Shown here: piece by piece, positions 17,633 through 25,911 of the stretch | How the letters are laid out: every line of letters starts with the position of its first letter | How positions within the stretch are numbered: position 1 is the stretch's first letter | NCBI GenBank assembly: GCA_039197065.1 | Contig: JBCCUL010000012.1 | Span: 62,001 to 126,000 of the forward strand | Reading direction: 5' to 3' | DNA from: JANQPX01 sp039197065 | GTDB taxonomy: Bacteria > Pseudomonadota > Alphaproteobacteria > Geminicoccales > Geminicoccaceae | DNA length: 64,000 bases | The notes under the pieces: model-generated | Seen by the model: the letters and a program-made list of their open reading frames with translations, nothing else | What the model was told of the DNA's origin: nothing | The model's database searches: none | Translations under genes and position numbers: made by a program

Positions 17633-18384
17633 AGCGTATTCTCATTACAGGCGCCAGCTCGGGTATCGGCGAGGCGACTGCTTTCAAAGCGGCGCGTGAT
17701 GGTTGGCAGGTGATCGCCTGCGGTCGCAACCTGGCCAAGCTCGAGGAGATGAGGTTCAAGCATCCGAACATCATTCCGCTTGCCTTTGACATCACAGATC
17801 CCGAGCAGTGCAGAAAGGCATTGAGTGGCGTCACGGCAGATGTCGTTCTTCTCAACGCCGGCAGCTGCGAATATGTCGATGCCGATGACTGGGATAGCGC
17901 GCTCTTCGAGCGCGTTTTCCAGACGAATATCTTCGGTGTGGTGAATTGCCTCGAAGCTTTGTTGCCGACGATGCAGTCCGGCTCAAAACTCGTCTTCGTC
18001 GATAGTCTTGCGCGTCTGCTGCCTTTCACCAGAAGCCAGGCCTATGGCGCCAGCAAAGCAGCGCTTTTCTATCTGGCGAAATCACTCGATGTCGATCTAA
18101 GAGATCGAGGGGTCCGTGTGCAGACCGTCTCGCCAGGCTTCGTCAAGACACCGCTTACCGACCGCAACGACTTTGCGATGCCGATGCGTATCAGTGCTGA
18201 CGAGGCGGCGGCCTCGATCATGCGTCACATCGATCGCGGCACGCGGACCGGTTACTTCCCAACCGTCTTCGCCGCCATCCTTCGCGTCCTCTCTATGTTG
18301 CCGATTGCCTGGCAAATCCAGATATGCAGGCGGTTGAGAACACCGTCATCGGACGCTGTGATGACCCAGGCGCAAGACGCCTGA
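17629..18384 (+). CDS. short-chain dehydrogenase/reductase (SDR)
   Basis: A 251-residue classical SDR. The nucleotide-binding motif is TGASSGIGEA (residues 7-16), the NNAG-equivalent is LNAGSCEY, and the catalytic set is S in VDSLARLL with YGASKAA (YxxxK). The C-terminal part carries a hydrophobic segment (FPTVFAAILRVLSMLPIAW) that may associate with membrane or lipid substrate. It overlaps the NTF2-like gene by four bases and is followed by DUF2878 after 58 bases. Within the conserved cluster this SDR is presumed to act on a lipid-linked substrate, which is inference. Confidence 0.9.
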   Translation: MKRILITGASSGIGEATAFKAARDGWQVIACGRNLAKLEEMRFKHPNIIPLAFDITDPEQCRKALSGVTADVVLLNAGSCEYVDADDWDSALFERVFQTNIFGVVNCLEALLPTMQSGSKLVFVDSLARLLPFTRSQAYGASKAALFYLAKSLDVDLRDRGVRVQTVSPGFVKTPLTDRNDFAMPMRISADEAAASIMRHIDRGTRTGYFPTVFAAILRVLSMLPIAWQIQICRRLRTPSSDAVMTQAQDA

Positions 18385-18442
18385 CACTGACATCACATAC
18401 CGACCACAGGGGGCAATACAACAATGCCAACTGCCGGAGGAA

Positions 18443-18979
18443 ATGATGCTCAACGTCGCCTATCCAAAATGGCTGAACTTCATCCTGTTCCAGTCAATCT
18501 GGTTCGCTGCGATCCTAGGCCAGGACATGCTGGAATGGCTGATTGTTCTACTACTGGTCGTTCACTTGACCCTTTGCCCAGATCTCAAGAACGAACTCAA
18601 GGTCATCTTGCCCTGCGCAGCCATTGGCATCATCGCCGATACGATGCTGACATTCGCCGGTTTCTTCATCTTCGATCCGGCGCCGTCGATATTACCGATT
18701 CCCCTTTGGCTCATCGGGATCTGGTTGGGCTTCGTTGGCACGTTCCGCCACAGCATGAGTTATCTCTTGGCCAAGCCGGCAATCGCCATCCCGGCGTCGA
18801 TGGTTGCAGCACCACTGAGCTATCTTGCCGGCGTGAAGCTGGGCGCCGTCAGCTTTGGCTTCGATACGGCATTCACCATCGTGATCGTCGGCCTGCTCTG
18901 GGCCTTCATGATGGCTTTGTTCATTCGCATCGACCGCGCCCACCAGCGGTCATCCTCATCAAAGTTCGCTCTGGTCTAG
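18443..18979 (+). CDS. DUF2878 multi-spanning membrane protein
   Basis: A 178-residue very hydrophobic protein with about five or six predicted membrane segments, starting LNFILFQSIWFAAILG and ending ALFIRIDRAH. The pattern fits DUF2878, a family without known biochemical role that co-occurs with chalcone-isomerase-like, DUF3833 and cyclopropane-synthase-like genes. GGAGG lies two bases before the first ATG and five before a second ATG (18446); the second spacing is more usual, so the protein may be one residue shorter. Confidence 0.8.
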   Translation: MMLNVAYPKWLNFILFQSIWFAAILGQDMLEWLIVLLLVVHLTLCPDLKNELKVILPCAAIGIIADTMLTFAGFFIFDPAPSILPIPLWLIGIWLGFVGTFRHSMSYLLAKPAIAIPASMVAAPLSYLAGVKLGAVSFGFDTAFTIVIVGLLWAFMMALFIRIDRAHQRSSSSKFALV

Positions 18980-19030
18980 GGCTGGCGCCTCCTGCTCGAT
19001 CCACGCGACGATGACTTGAAGGAAGAAACC

Positions 19031-19558
19031 ATGCGTAAGTCACTGCTCCTAAGCCTTCTCATGAGCTTTGCTCTGGTCAGTCCTGCATTCGCTGACCTGC
19101 GCACCGCAAAGCTTCAAATCCCGAACGCCGAACTGGTTGGGGAAGGGCGTCTGAAGTATCTCTTTTGGAGTGTGTTCGATGCGTCGCTCTACGCACCGGA
19201 CGGGGTTTGGTCCGCAGATCAACCATTTGCCCTTTCGCTCAGCTATCTCCGTGTTCTCGAAGGGGAGAGCATCGTCGAGGCCTCGATCGACGAGATGAAA
19301 AAGCAAGGCATGACCGACCAGGCGACGCTCGAGCGCTGGCGCGAGGAGATGGCCGAGATCTTCCAGGATGTTGATGAGCAGACAACCCTTACCGGCATCG
19401 TCAATGGCGAAGGGCACACCCTTTTCTTCCGAAACGGCGAGCCTGCTGGCGTCATTGCAGATGCCGCGTTCAGCCGGCGCTTCTTCGATATCTGGCTTGG
19501 AGAGAAAACGTCGAATCCCGAGCTTCGCGCCCAACTGATCGGAAGGGCTTCATCGTGA
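19031..19558 (+). CDS. exported chalcone isomerase-like protein
   Basis: The ATG at 19031 is preceded by AAGGAAG at about five bases and begins a clear signal peptide (MRKSLLLSLLMSFALVSPAFA, cleavage after AFA). The mature part of about 155 residues resembles bacterial chalcone-isomerase-like proteins, with LVGEGRLKYLFWSVFDASLYAPDG, a central helical region (LRVLEGESIVEASIDEMKKQ) and ADAAFSRRFFDIWLGEKT. Bacterial members are not flavonoid enzymes and probably bind fatty-acid-like ligands in the periplasm. The stop overlaps the DUF3833 start (GTGA). Confidence 0.85.
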   Translation: MRKSLLLSLLMSFALVSPAFADLRTAKLQIPNAELVGEGRLKYLFWSVFDASLYAPDGVWSADQPFALSLSYLRVLEGESIVEASIDEMKKQGMTDQATLERWREEMAEIFQDVDEQTTLTGIVNGEGHTLFFRNGEPAGVIADAAFSRRFFDIWLGEKTSNPELRAQLIGRASS

Positions 19559-20094
19559 AACGGCTATCTCTCATCATCGCTTTGCTGCTGACGCTTTCGG
19601 CCTGCGGCAAGTCATCGATCGACGGCAATCTTTATCTGGACAACAGGCCTGAGTTTCAACTCGAACGGTTTTTCCAGGGTGACATCAAAGCATGGGGCAT
19701 CGTTCAGGACCGCTCCGGCAATCTATTGCAGCAGTTCGAAGCCGATATCATCGGGACCTTCGAAGATGGCGTTCTGACCCTCGATGAAACGTTCACCTAT
19801 AGCCTCGGCGAAGGTGTGGAGGAACGTGTCTGGACCATCAACAAGGAAGGCGAGAACCGCTACAGCGGATCGGCAGGCGACATCCCGAGCGCAGCCGGCC
19901 AAGCCTATGGCAATGCCATGTATTGGGGCTACGAGATGGATCTGCCGGTCGGCGATGATGTCTATCGTGTCACCTTTGAAGACTGGATCTGGGCGGTCGA
20001 TGATCGGCGCATCTTCAACCGTTCCTACGTCAAGAAATTTGGAATCGTGTTCGCCGAGGTCACCATCTTCATGGAGAAGATGACGTCGTCCTGA
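19555..20094 (+). CDS. DUF3833 lipoprotein
   Basis: A 179-residue protein starting with GTG that overlaps the previous stop. The N-terminus MKRLSLIIALLLTLSACGKS has a lipobox LSAC with cysteine 17, so it is a predicted lipoprotein. The mature domain (YLDNRPEFQLERFFQGDIKAWGIVQDRSG, YWGYEMDLPVGDDVYRVTFEDW) is typical of DUF3833, of unknown activity. It is the last gene of the NTF2/SDR/DUF2878/CHI-like/DUF3833 operon. It converges on the histidine kinase gene with only 16 bases between the two stops. Confidence 0.85.
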   Translation: MKRLSLIIALLLTLSACGKSSIDGNLYLDNRPEFQLERFFQGDIKAWGIVQDRSGNLLQQFEADIIGTFEDGVLTLDETFTYSLGEGVEERVWTINKEGENRYSGSAGDIPSAAGQAYGNAMYWGYEMDLPVGDDVYRVTFEDWIWAVDDRRIFNRSYVKKFGIVFAEVTIFMEKMTSS

Positions 20095-20110
20095 CGCTGT
20101 TGGGCGACCT

Positions 20111-21190
20111 TCATGCCTGATCGATTGCCGGGCCGTTCGATGTCGTAGTGAGACGCAAGCGACAGCGAAGGCCCGGCAAGTCGGGGTGATCGCGTGCATC
20201 ACACAAGGTGAATGTGCCGCCATGCCGCTTGACGATGGCGGCAACCATCGCAAGCCCCAGCCCATACCCTGGCGCCGAACGACTTTCGTCGACCCGGACA
20301 AAGCGCTTGGTCACCTCCTGTTTTTGAGCATCCGGAATACCGATGCCGCCATCGGAAATTTCGACGATGGCGGCATCGCTTTCGCGGCGGAGACGAACGC
20401 TGATGCGACTGCCGTCCGGCGAGAACTTGATGGCGTTGTCCAAGAGATTTGAGATGGCCTGAAAGACGAGATCACGATCGCCGACCATCCTGGCTTCTTC
20501 GAGGTCGATATCGATCTCAATGGTCTTGGCGTCAGCAAGCGGGCGATAGAGCTCGACGGCATCATTCAGGAGCTCATCCAACGAGAGTTCTTTGAAGGTC
20601 TGCCTTTGCTTGTCGGCCTCGATCTCGGCGATCCTCAATAGAGCGTTGAACATGGCCAGGATGCCATCGACGTCATCGCGCAGTGATGAACGCAAGGCCG
20701 GATCGTCGATCCGATCGAGCCTGGCCTTAAGCCGTGTGAGGGGGCTCTTCAGGTCGTGCGCGATATTGTCGGAGACCGATTGGACGCTACCCATCAACGC
20801 TTCGATTTCGCCGAGCATCCTGTTTAGGACAATCGAGAGCTTGCTGAGGTCGTCCCATGTGCTGTCGATCGGAAGGCGAGCGCTGAGATCGCCCGATGTC
20901 ATGATGTCGCCGGCAGTATCGGCGATCCGGTTGATGCGGCTGAAGACGTAATAGCCGATCCAAAGACTGGCGATGGCGCTTAGCACCAAGAAGACGATCA
21001 ACGCCCAGCCGAGAAGGCTTTGGAGAAAGATCTCGCTATCAGCGCTTTTTTCCGTCTGCGCGACGGGCAAGTCCTTGAGATTCGAAAGAATGCCGTAACC
21101 GACAAAACAGGCCGCGAGCAGCATAAGAATGGCAAACACGAGGCCCAGTCGAAGGCTGGAGCTGTTGCCCAGCTTGTCGATGGCGCGCAT
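20111..21190 (-). CDS. sensor histidine kinase of a two-component system
   Basis: A 359-residue membrane histidine kinase. TM1 is about residues 14-36 and TM2 about 57-83, with only a short periplasmic segment (about 20 residues) between them. A HAMP-like linker follows (INRIADTAGDIMTSGDLSARL). The phospho-accepting histidine is H145 in DNIAHDLKSPLTRLKARL. The ATPase domain has N-box NLLDNAIKFSPDG, G1 SDGGIGIPD and G2 GYGLGLAMV. The tiny sensor region suggests membrane-embedded or accessory-protein sensing. The start overlaps the response-regulator stop (ATGA). Confidence 0.93.
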   Translation of the reverse strand: MRAIDKLGNSSSLRLGLVFAILMLLAACFVGYGILSNLKDLPVAQTEKSADSEIFLQSLLGWALIVFLVLSAIASLWIGYYVFSRINRIADTAGDIMTSGDLSARLPIDSTWDDLSKLSIVLNRMLGEIEALMGSVQSVSDNIAHDLKSPLTRLKARLDRIDDPALRSSLRDDVDGILAMFNALLRIAEIEADKQRQTFKELSLDELLNDAVELYRPLADAKTIEIDIDLEEARMVGDRDLVFQAISNLLDNAIKFSPDGSRISVRLRRESDAAIVEISDGGIGIPDAQKQEVTKRFVRVDESRSAPGYGLGLAMVAAIVKRHGGTFTLCDARDHPDLPGLRCRLRLTTTSNGPAIDQA

Positions 21191-21870
21191 CAGCTATCCG
21201 CAGGCACTTTATAGCCAGCACCGCGCACCGTGGTGATGATCGGCCTGTGGTAACCCTTGTCGATCTTTTGTCTGAGCCGGCTGATATGAACATCGATGAT
21301 GTTGGTCTGTGGATCGAAATTATAGTCCCAGACATTCTCGAGGATCATGGTACGGGTCACCACCTGCCCCTTGTGACGAAGGAGATATTCGAGGAGTTTG
21401 AACTCCGTCGCCTGCAATTCGATGTTGTCTTCGCCGCGCGTTACGGTGCGTGACAGCAAGTCCATGCTGAGATCATGGGCCGACAAGGTGGTGGCCCGCT
21501 CGTCACGCGCGCCGCGTCTGGAAACGATCACCTCGAGACGGGCCAAAAGCTCCTCGAAAGCGAAAGGTTTCACCAGATAATCATCGGCGCCGGCGCGAAG
21601 ACCTTGGACGCGATCCTGAACCTTCGATTTGGCGCTCAATACCAGCATCGGCGTTTCGACCTTCGATGCGCGCAGAGCATGCAGAATGGTCAAGCCGTCG
21701 ACTGTTGGCAGCATCATGTCGACGATGATGGCGTCATAAGATTCCGAGGACGCCTGGAACAGCCCGTCGCGACCATCATTGGCGACGTCAGCCGTATGGC
21801 CGAGTTCGATGAGGCCCGTTCGAACGTAGTCGGCAACGGCTTTGTCATCCTCGATAATCAAGACACGCAT
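21190..21870 (-). CDS. OmpR-family response regulator
   Basis: A 226-residue regulator. The receiver domain has the acidic pair EDD at residues 7-9, the phospho-acceptor D51 in IIVDMMLPTVDG, and the conserved lysine in DDYLVKPFAFEELLARLEV. The C-terminal winged helix (about 130-226) reads LQATEFKLLEYLLRHKGQVVTRTMILENVW and IIDVHISRLRQKIDKG, which is typical of the OmpR/PhoB class. It is translationally coupled to the downstream histidine kinase. The signal and target genes cannot be read from the sequence. Confidence 0.94.
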   Translation of the reverse strand: MRVLIIEDDKAVADYVRTGLIELGHTADVANDGRDGLFQASSESYDAIIVDMMLPTVDGLTILHALRASKVETPMLVLSAKSKVQDRVQGLRAGADDYLVKPFAFEELLARLEVIVSRRGARDERATTLSAHDLSMDLLSRTVTRGEDNIELQATEFKLLEYLLRHKGQVVTRTMILENVWDYNFDPQTNIIDVHISRLRQKIDKGYHRPIITTVRGAGYKVPADS

Positions 21871-21991
21871 TCACGCCTCTCAGCAATCAGCAACACGCCC
21901 ATAAATGTCCGTGTGCAGCGATTGGTCAACCGGCATCTTTGCGCCCGCCCTGTCCGGGTCGTTCATATCTTGGCCATGACGCCTGGAGGAC

Positions 21992-22975
21992 TTAGGCGAC
22001 GGGGTAGGGACCGTCGCTGAAGGTGCGGTCGTGATATCCCTTGGACCCGATCAGGCGGGCAAGTGGGCTCATCGGATCCTGATCATTGCGAAGGCGCTCG
22101 ATGATCCCGCCGAAGTCATGGCGTGGCTCCCAGCCTAGTCGTTGGCGCGCATGCGTGTTGACATAGACGCGATCGATCGTTCGGAACAAGCTCCAGCCGC
22201 GTCGTTGATACTCGCTCTCATATTGCGGACAGTGCCGTCTTACGACGCCTGCAAGATCGTGGCGAAGCTGGATCAGGTCTTCCGAATGAAAAGGTGTTGT
22301 CGCGCTGATGATGAAGCGATCGAAGCCCAGGGCAGCGGCACGTTCCAATGCTAGCAGATGGGCGCTCATCGCATCTTCGATATCGACCCGTCGATGGAGA
22401 AACTCATTGACCTTGATGTTGGCATCGGTGTGATGATCTCGCACCGATCGATCGTCGTCTTCCTCGATGAAGAAGCGGGATGTGCGAAGCACGATGCAAT
22501 TGAGGCCATGATGTTTTTGAAAGAGCTTACATAGATCTTCGGCCGCGACTTTGGTGACACCGTAGATGTTTTTGGGCAAAGGCCGGACGTCCTCGGTGAT
22601 CCATGCGGCGGGTTCACCTGCTGGCGGCCGGAGTGCATCGCCGAAAACGCTGGTGGTGCTCGTGAAGACGAATGACGTCACGCCTGCGACCACCGCTTCT
22701 TCCAGAAGATTGAGCGTGCCGGTGATGTTGATGTCGACGAAGTCCTGGCGGCTATGCGTCGCTACATGCGGTTTGTGCAGCGTCGCGCAATGAATCACGG
22801 CGTCCATTCCCGTCAAAGCCTCCTGGACGAATTGCCGATCACTGATCGAGCCGACAAGATGGGTGAAGGGCGAGGGGTTGATATCCAGACCTCGGGGCTC
22901 ATGATCTTGCTCGGGCAGCCTGTGCATCAGAGCTTCGCCCAGATGACCTGCACTTCCCGTGACTAGAACCTTCAT
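21992..22975 (-). CDS. NAD-dependent epimerase/dehydratase family protein
   Basis: A 327-residue extended-SDR protein with the Rossmann motif VTGSAGHLGEA (residues 5-15), the catalytic FTSTTSVFG and YGVTKVAAEDL (YxxxK), and a C-terminal substrate domain with RLGWEPRHDFGGIIERL. Members act on nucleotide sugars, but this one has no sugar-metabolism neighbours. It follows the GhrA-type reductase gene after 15 bases on the same strand, so the two are probably one operon. Confidence 0.85.
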   Translation of the reverse strand: MKVLVTGSAGHLGEALMHRLPEQDHEPRGLDINPSPFTHLVGSISDRQFVQEALTGMDAVIHCATLHKPHVATHSRQDFVDINITGTLNLLEEAVVAGVTSFVFTSTTSVFGDALRPPAGEPAAWITEDVRPLPKNIYGVTKVAAEDLCKLFQKHHGLNCIVLRTSRFFIEEDDDRSVRDHHTDANIKVNEFLHRRVDIEDAMSAHLLALERAAALGFDRFIISATTPFHSEDLIQLRHDLAGVVRRHCPQYESEYQRRGWSLFRTIDRVYVNTHARQRLGWEPRHDFGGIIERLRNDQDPMSPLARLIGSKGYHDRTFSDGPYPVA

Positions 22976-22990
22976 GGTGTTGATCCTCGT

Positions 22991-23920
22991 TCAGTAGCCT
23001 TTCTCGAGATCGACCATGTCGGGCACGGGCTCGCCAGCCATGAACTTTCTGACATTGGCGGCGATTGCCTTGCCGCCGGATACGGGATCGATCAGGGAGG
23101 CAACATGGGGAGTGACCAGCACCTTAGGATGGTCCCAAAAACGAGAGGAGGTGGGTAGGGGTTCGGTCTTGAAGACGTCCAGCGTTGCATGATCGATCTG
23201 GCCGCGATCGAGGGCGTCGATCAAATCGCCTTCGATCAGATGGCCACCGCGGGCGACGTTGATGATCGAAGCACCGCGCGGCAGCTGATTGAAGAGATCG
23301 GCGTTCAGAATGCCTTCGGTCTCTGGTGTGAGCGGTAGCAGGCAGACCAGGATGTCGGTGCGTGCCAGAAAGCCCGAAAGGTCATCGCTTCCCGCATAGC
23401 TCGCGACGCTGTCGATGGTCTTTTTTCGTGTGGACCAGCCGGCGACATCGAAACCGATTGTCGCTAGGGTTCTCGCACAATCGCCGCCGAGATCGCCGAG
23501 ACCCATGATGCCCACGCGGCGCTTGGATGCGGGCGGGGTGACCGGCTGCCACCATTCGCGTCGCTCCATGGCCGCTTCGACCTCCGGCAGGCATCGGTGC
23601 AGGCGAAGGACGTGCAACGTCACATATTCACGCATGCGGACTTTCAGATCGTCGCCGGTTGTGCGGATGATCGGCACGTTTTTCGGAAGCTCAGGGTCAG
23701 CGAGGACGTGATCGATGCCGGCGCCGATCGAGATGATCGCCTTCAGATTCGAAAAGCGCTTCAGGCCGCCAGCCGGTGGCCTCCAGACGACGGCGATGTC
23801 GATGTCGTCGACATTACCGGGCGTGCTCCATGGCCGGCATTCGATCTCCGGAAGAAGCGCCTGCATATGCTCAAGCCACCATTGTTCGCGCGTGGGGGCG
23901 ACGCGGATGATCAGCGCCAT
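22991..23920 (-). CDS. ghrA: glyoxylate/hydroxypyruvate reductase A-type 2-hydroxyacid dehydrogenase
   Basis: A 309-residue D-isomer 2-hydroxyacid dehydrogenase of the GhrA class. The NAD(P) motif is GIMGLGDLGGDCARTLATIG, the substrate/catalytic arginine is in INVARGGHLIEGDL, the glutamate in LDVFKTEPLP and the catalytic histidine in VTPHVASLI. The N-terminal lobe includes ISIGAGIDHVLADPELP. GhrA enzymes reduce glyoxylate and hydroxypyruvate with NADPH. Given the serine-cycle genes elsewhere in the window, it could contribute to hydroxypyruvate reduction, but nothing ties it to that locus. Confidence 0.88.
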   Translation of the reverse strand: MALIIRVAPTREQWWLEHMQALLPEIECRPWSTPGNVDDIDIAVVWRPPAGGLKRFSNLKAIISIGAGIDHVLADPELPKNVPIIRTTGDDLKVRMREYVTLHVLRLHRCLPEVEAAMERREWWQPVTPPASKRRVGIMGLGDLGGDCARTLATIGFDVAGWSTRKKTIDSVASYAGSDDLSGFLARTDILVCLLPLTPETEGILNADLFNQLPRGASIINVARGGHLIEGDLIDALDRGQIDHATLDVFKTEPLPTSSRFWDHPKVLVTPHVASLIDPVSGGKAIAANVRKFMAGEPVPDMVDLEKGY

Positions 23921-24194
23921 CAGTGAGGGTGATCAGATCGTTGAAGGCCCGGGCAGGATGAAGGGCCGGTCAGTGGCGTCTCGATCATGTCGATCTGTCC
24001 TTTTTTGGACTTTGCGAGCCAACATTGCCGTCAACGCAAGCTTGGATCAACGTCCAAAGATGATACATCGCCAGTTGGCTGTCAGGATCGACATGGCTGC
24101 GGCTTTTCTCACCAGTTTTCAGGGCTGGCAATGGGCTCGATCCTCTGATAGGCGACATATCGAAGACGCCCTTTTTTTTTCTCTGGCAACAGCG

Positions 24195-24914
24195 ATGCAA
24201 CGATTCGCCCTACCTCTGACCGTTTTTGTAGCAACGCTATTCCTTCTGGCTCTCGGAACGTGGCAGATGCAGCGTCTTGCCTGGAAAGAAGCGCTGATCG
24301 CTGAGCGCGAGGCAGGCCTTGCCACGCCGGAGATGCCGCTTCCGGACAGTTTTGAGGATGGCGAGCCAGCGGAAGCCTTCGATTTCAGACCCGTGACGGT
24401 CACGGGCGTGTTCCGCCATGATTTGGAGCAGCTCTATGGCGCTCGCGCTCGCGCCAACATGCTCGGCCATCACGTGCTGACGCCCCTGGTCCCTGAGGAA
24501 GGCCCTGCTGTCCTGGTGGATCGCGGATGGGTGCCGGCGGACAAGGTGCATCCGGCGGCGCGATCCGACGGGCAGTTGGAGGGTGAGGTTTCGGTTAGCG
24601 GAATTGCACGCTTTCGTGCGGCCGATCGTCCGGGCCTGTTCACGCCTGACAATGATCCGGAAGCCGGCCGCTGGTATCATTATGATCTGGAGGCGATGGC
24701 GGCAGCACTTGGAATTCCGCTCTCGCCGATCGTGGTCGAGGCTGATCCGACCCCGAATCCCGGTGGCCTGCCGATCGGTGGTCGAACGGTCAAGACGCTC
24801 ACCAACAATCATCTCCAATATGCCATCACCTGGTATGGACTGGCCGTGGCCTTGATCGGGGTCTATATCGTCTTTCGACGCCAGCGCCAGACGCGGTCTG
24901 GGGCGGTTACGTGA
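24195..24914 (+). CDS. SURF1 family cytochrome oxidase assembly protein
   Basis: The true start is the ATG at 24195 (MQRFALPLTVFVATLFLLALG), giving 239 residues; the frame is open upstream but that part is not protein-like. The fold is SURF1: TM1 at about residues 6-24, a periplasmic domain with RPVTVTGVFRHDLEQLYG, LVDRGWVPADK and YHYDLEAMAAALG, and TM2 near the C-terminus (YAITWYGLAVALIGVYIVFRR). SURF1/Shy1 helps insert heme a into cytochrome c oxidase subunit I. A heme A synthase gene follows directly, which supports this role. The oxidase structural genes are not in the window. Confidence 0.92.
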   Translation: MQRFALPLTVFVATLFLLALGTWQMQRLAWKEALIAEREAGLATPEMPLPDSFEDGEPAEAFDFRPVTVTGVFRHDLEQLYGARARANMLGHHVLTPLVPEEGPAVLVDRGWVPADKVHPAARSDGQLEGEVSVSGIARFRAADRPGLFTPDNDPEAGRWYHYDLEAMAAALGIPLSPIVVEADPTPNPGGLPIGGRTVKTLTNNHLQYAITWYGLAVALIGVYIVFRRQRQTRSGAVT

Positions 24915-24956
24915 TGTAAGACATACGATCTCAAGCCTTCCGGATATGAGCCAACG

Positions 24957-25901
24957 ATGAGCCGACTTCGAGCCCTTACGGGCTTTACGATCTTTCTGAC
25001 CTTTGGGCTGATCCTGCTCGGGGCCTGGGTGCGGGCCACGAACTCCGGGCTGTCATGTCCGGATTGGCCGACTTGCTATGGCTATTGGGTGCCGCTGCCC
25101 GCCGACATCCCGGCCGACGCCGGCTACGATTACTATCAGGTGATGCTGGAATGGGTGCATCGACTGATCGCTGGTGTGTTCGTTGGGCCGCTTGTTTTGC
25201 TCATCACCTTGCTCTGCTGGCGTCATCGGGGAGAGGCGAGACTGCTGCCGATGCTCGGCACGGGGCTGATCTTGCTGCTGCTGATCCAGGTGTCGCTTGG
25301 TGCCATCACGGTTTTCGATCAGAACAGTCCCTGGTCGGTTGCCGTGCACAAGACCACGGCGCTCCTTCTCTTCGCGACCATGTGGCTGATCTTCGAACGC
25401 GCCGCCGATCGACCAGCGGCGCTGGCAACGGTCGGCCTCCTGCCCCATGCGCTCGCCGGCTGGCTACTGCTGCTCGCCACGATCGCCAGCGCTGCGGTAA
25501 TGAGTAAGAGCGGCGCCTCGCTTGCTTGCTCTTCGCCCGTTCTCTGCAATGACAGCCTGCTGCCGGATTTCGAGGATCCGCTGGAGCGCCTGCACATGAT
25601 CCACAGGGGGCTCGCCTTCCTGACCTTCCTGACACTTGCCTGGCTCGGTTTTCGCGTTCGCAAGGAGGAACGCCTCCGCGACCTCGATCGGATGATCGGG
25701 CTGCTCCTGATCATCCAGATCGCCCTTGGCATGCTCACGGTCTATTACGAGCTGCCGATTTGGCTGGCGCTGTTGCATCAGGCGAACGGTATCCTTCTGT
25801 TCGCCAAAGTCACCTTGCTGCTGGCGCGGATCATCCTTTCGGAACGCCAGCAAGCTGATCCGCAGCTGACACGCAGTCTGGCCGCATCATCCGTATCCTG
25901 A
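24957..25901 (+). CDS. ctaA: heme A synthase, COX15/CtaA family
   Basis: A 314-residue eight-TM membrane protein that oxidises heme O to heme A for aa3-type oxidases. The four heme-ligand histidines are visible: H68 in LEWVHRLIAG, H131 in VAVHKTTALL, H216 in LHMIHRGLAF and H274 in ALLHQANGILL. Two cysteine pairs also occur, C34/C40 (SCPDWPTC) and C191/C197 (ACSSPVLC), as in the Bacillus-type CtaA class with regulatory disulfides. Many alphaproteobacterial Cox15 proteins are longer (about 350-370 residues), so this is the shorter cysteine-pair type. It follows the SURF1 gene by 42 bases. Confidence 0.92.
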   Translation: MSRLRALTGFTIFLTFGLILLGAWVRATNSGLSCPDWPTCYGYWVPLPADIPADAGYDYYQVMLEWVHRLIAGVFVGPLVLLITLLCWRHRGEARLLPMLGTGLILLLLIQVSLGAITVFDQNSPWSVAVHKTTALLLFATMWLIFERAADRPAALATVGLLPHALAGWLLLLATIASAAVMSKSGASLACSSPVLCNDSLLPDFEDPLERLHMIHRGLAFLTFLTLAWLGFRVRKEERLRDLDRMIGLLLIIQIALGMLTVYYELPIWLALLHQANGILLFAKVTLLLARIILSERQQADPQLTRSLAASSVS

Positions 25902-25911
25902 CGAGGTTTTC

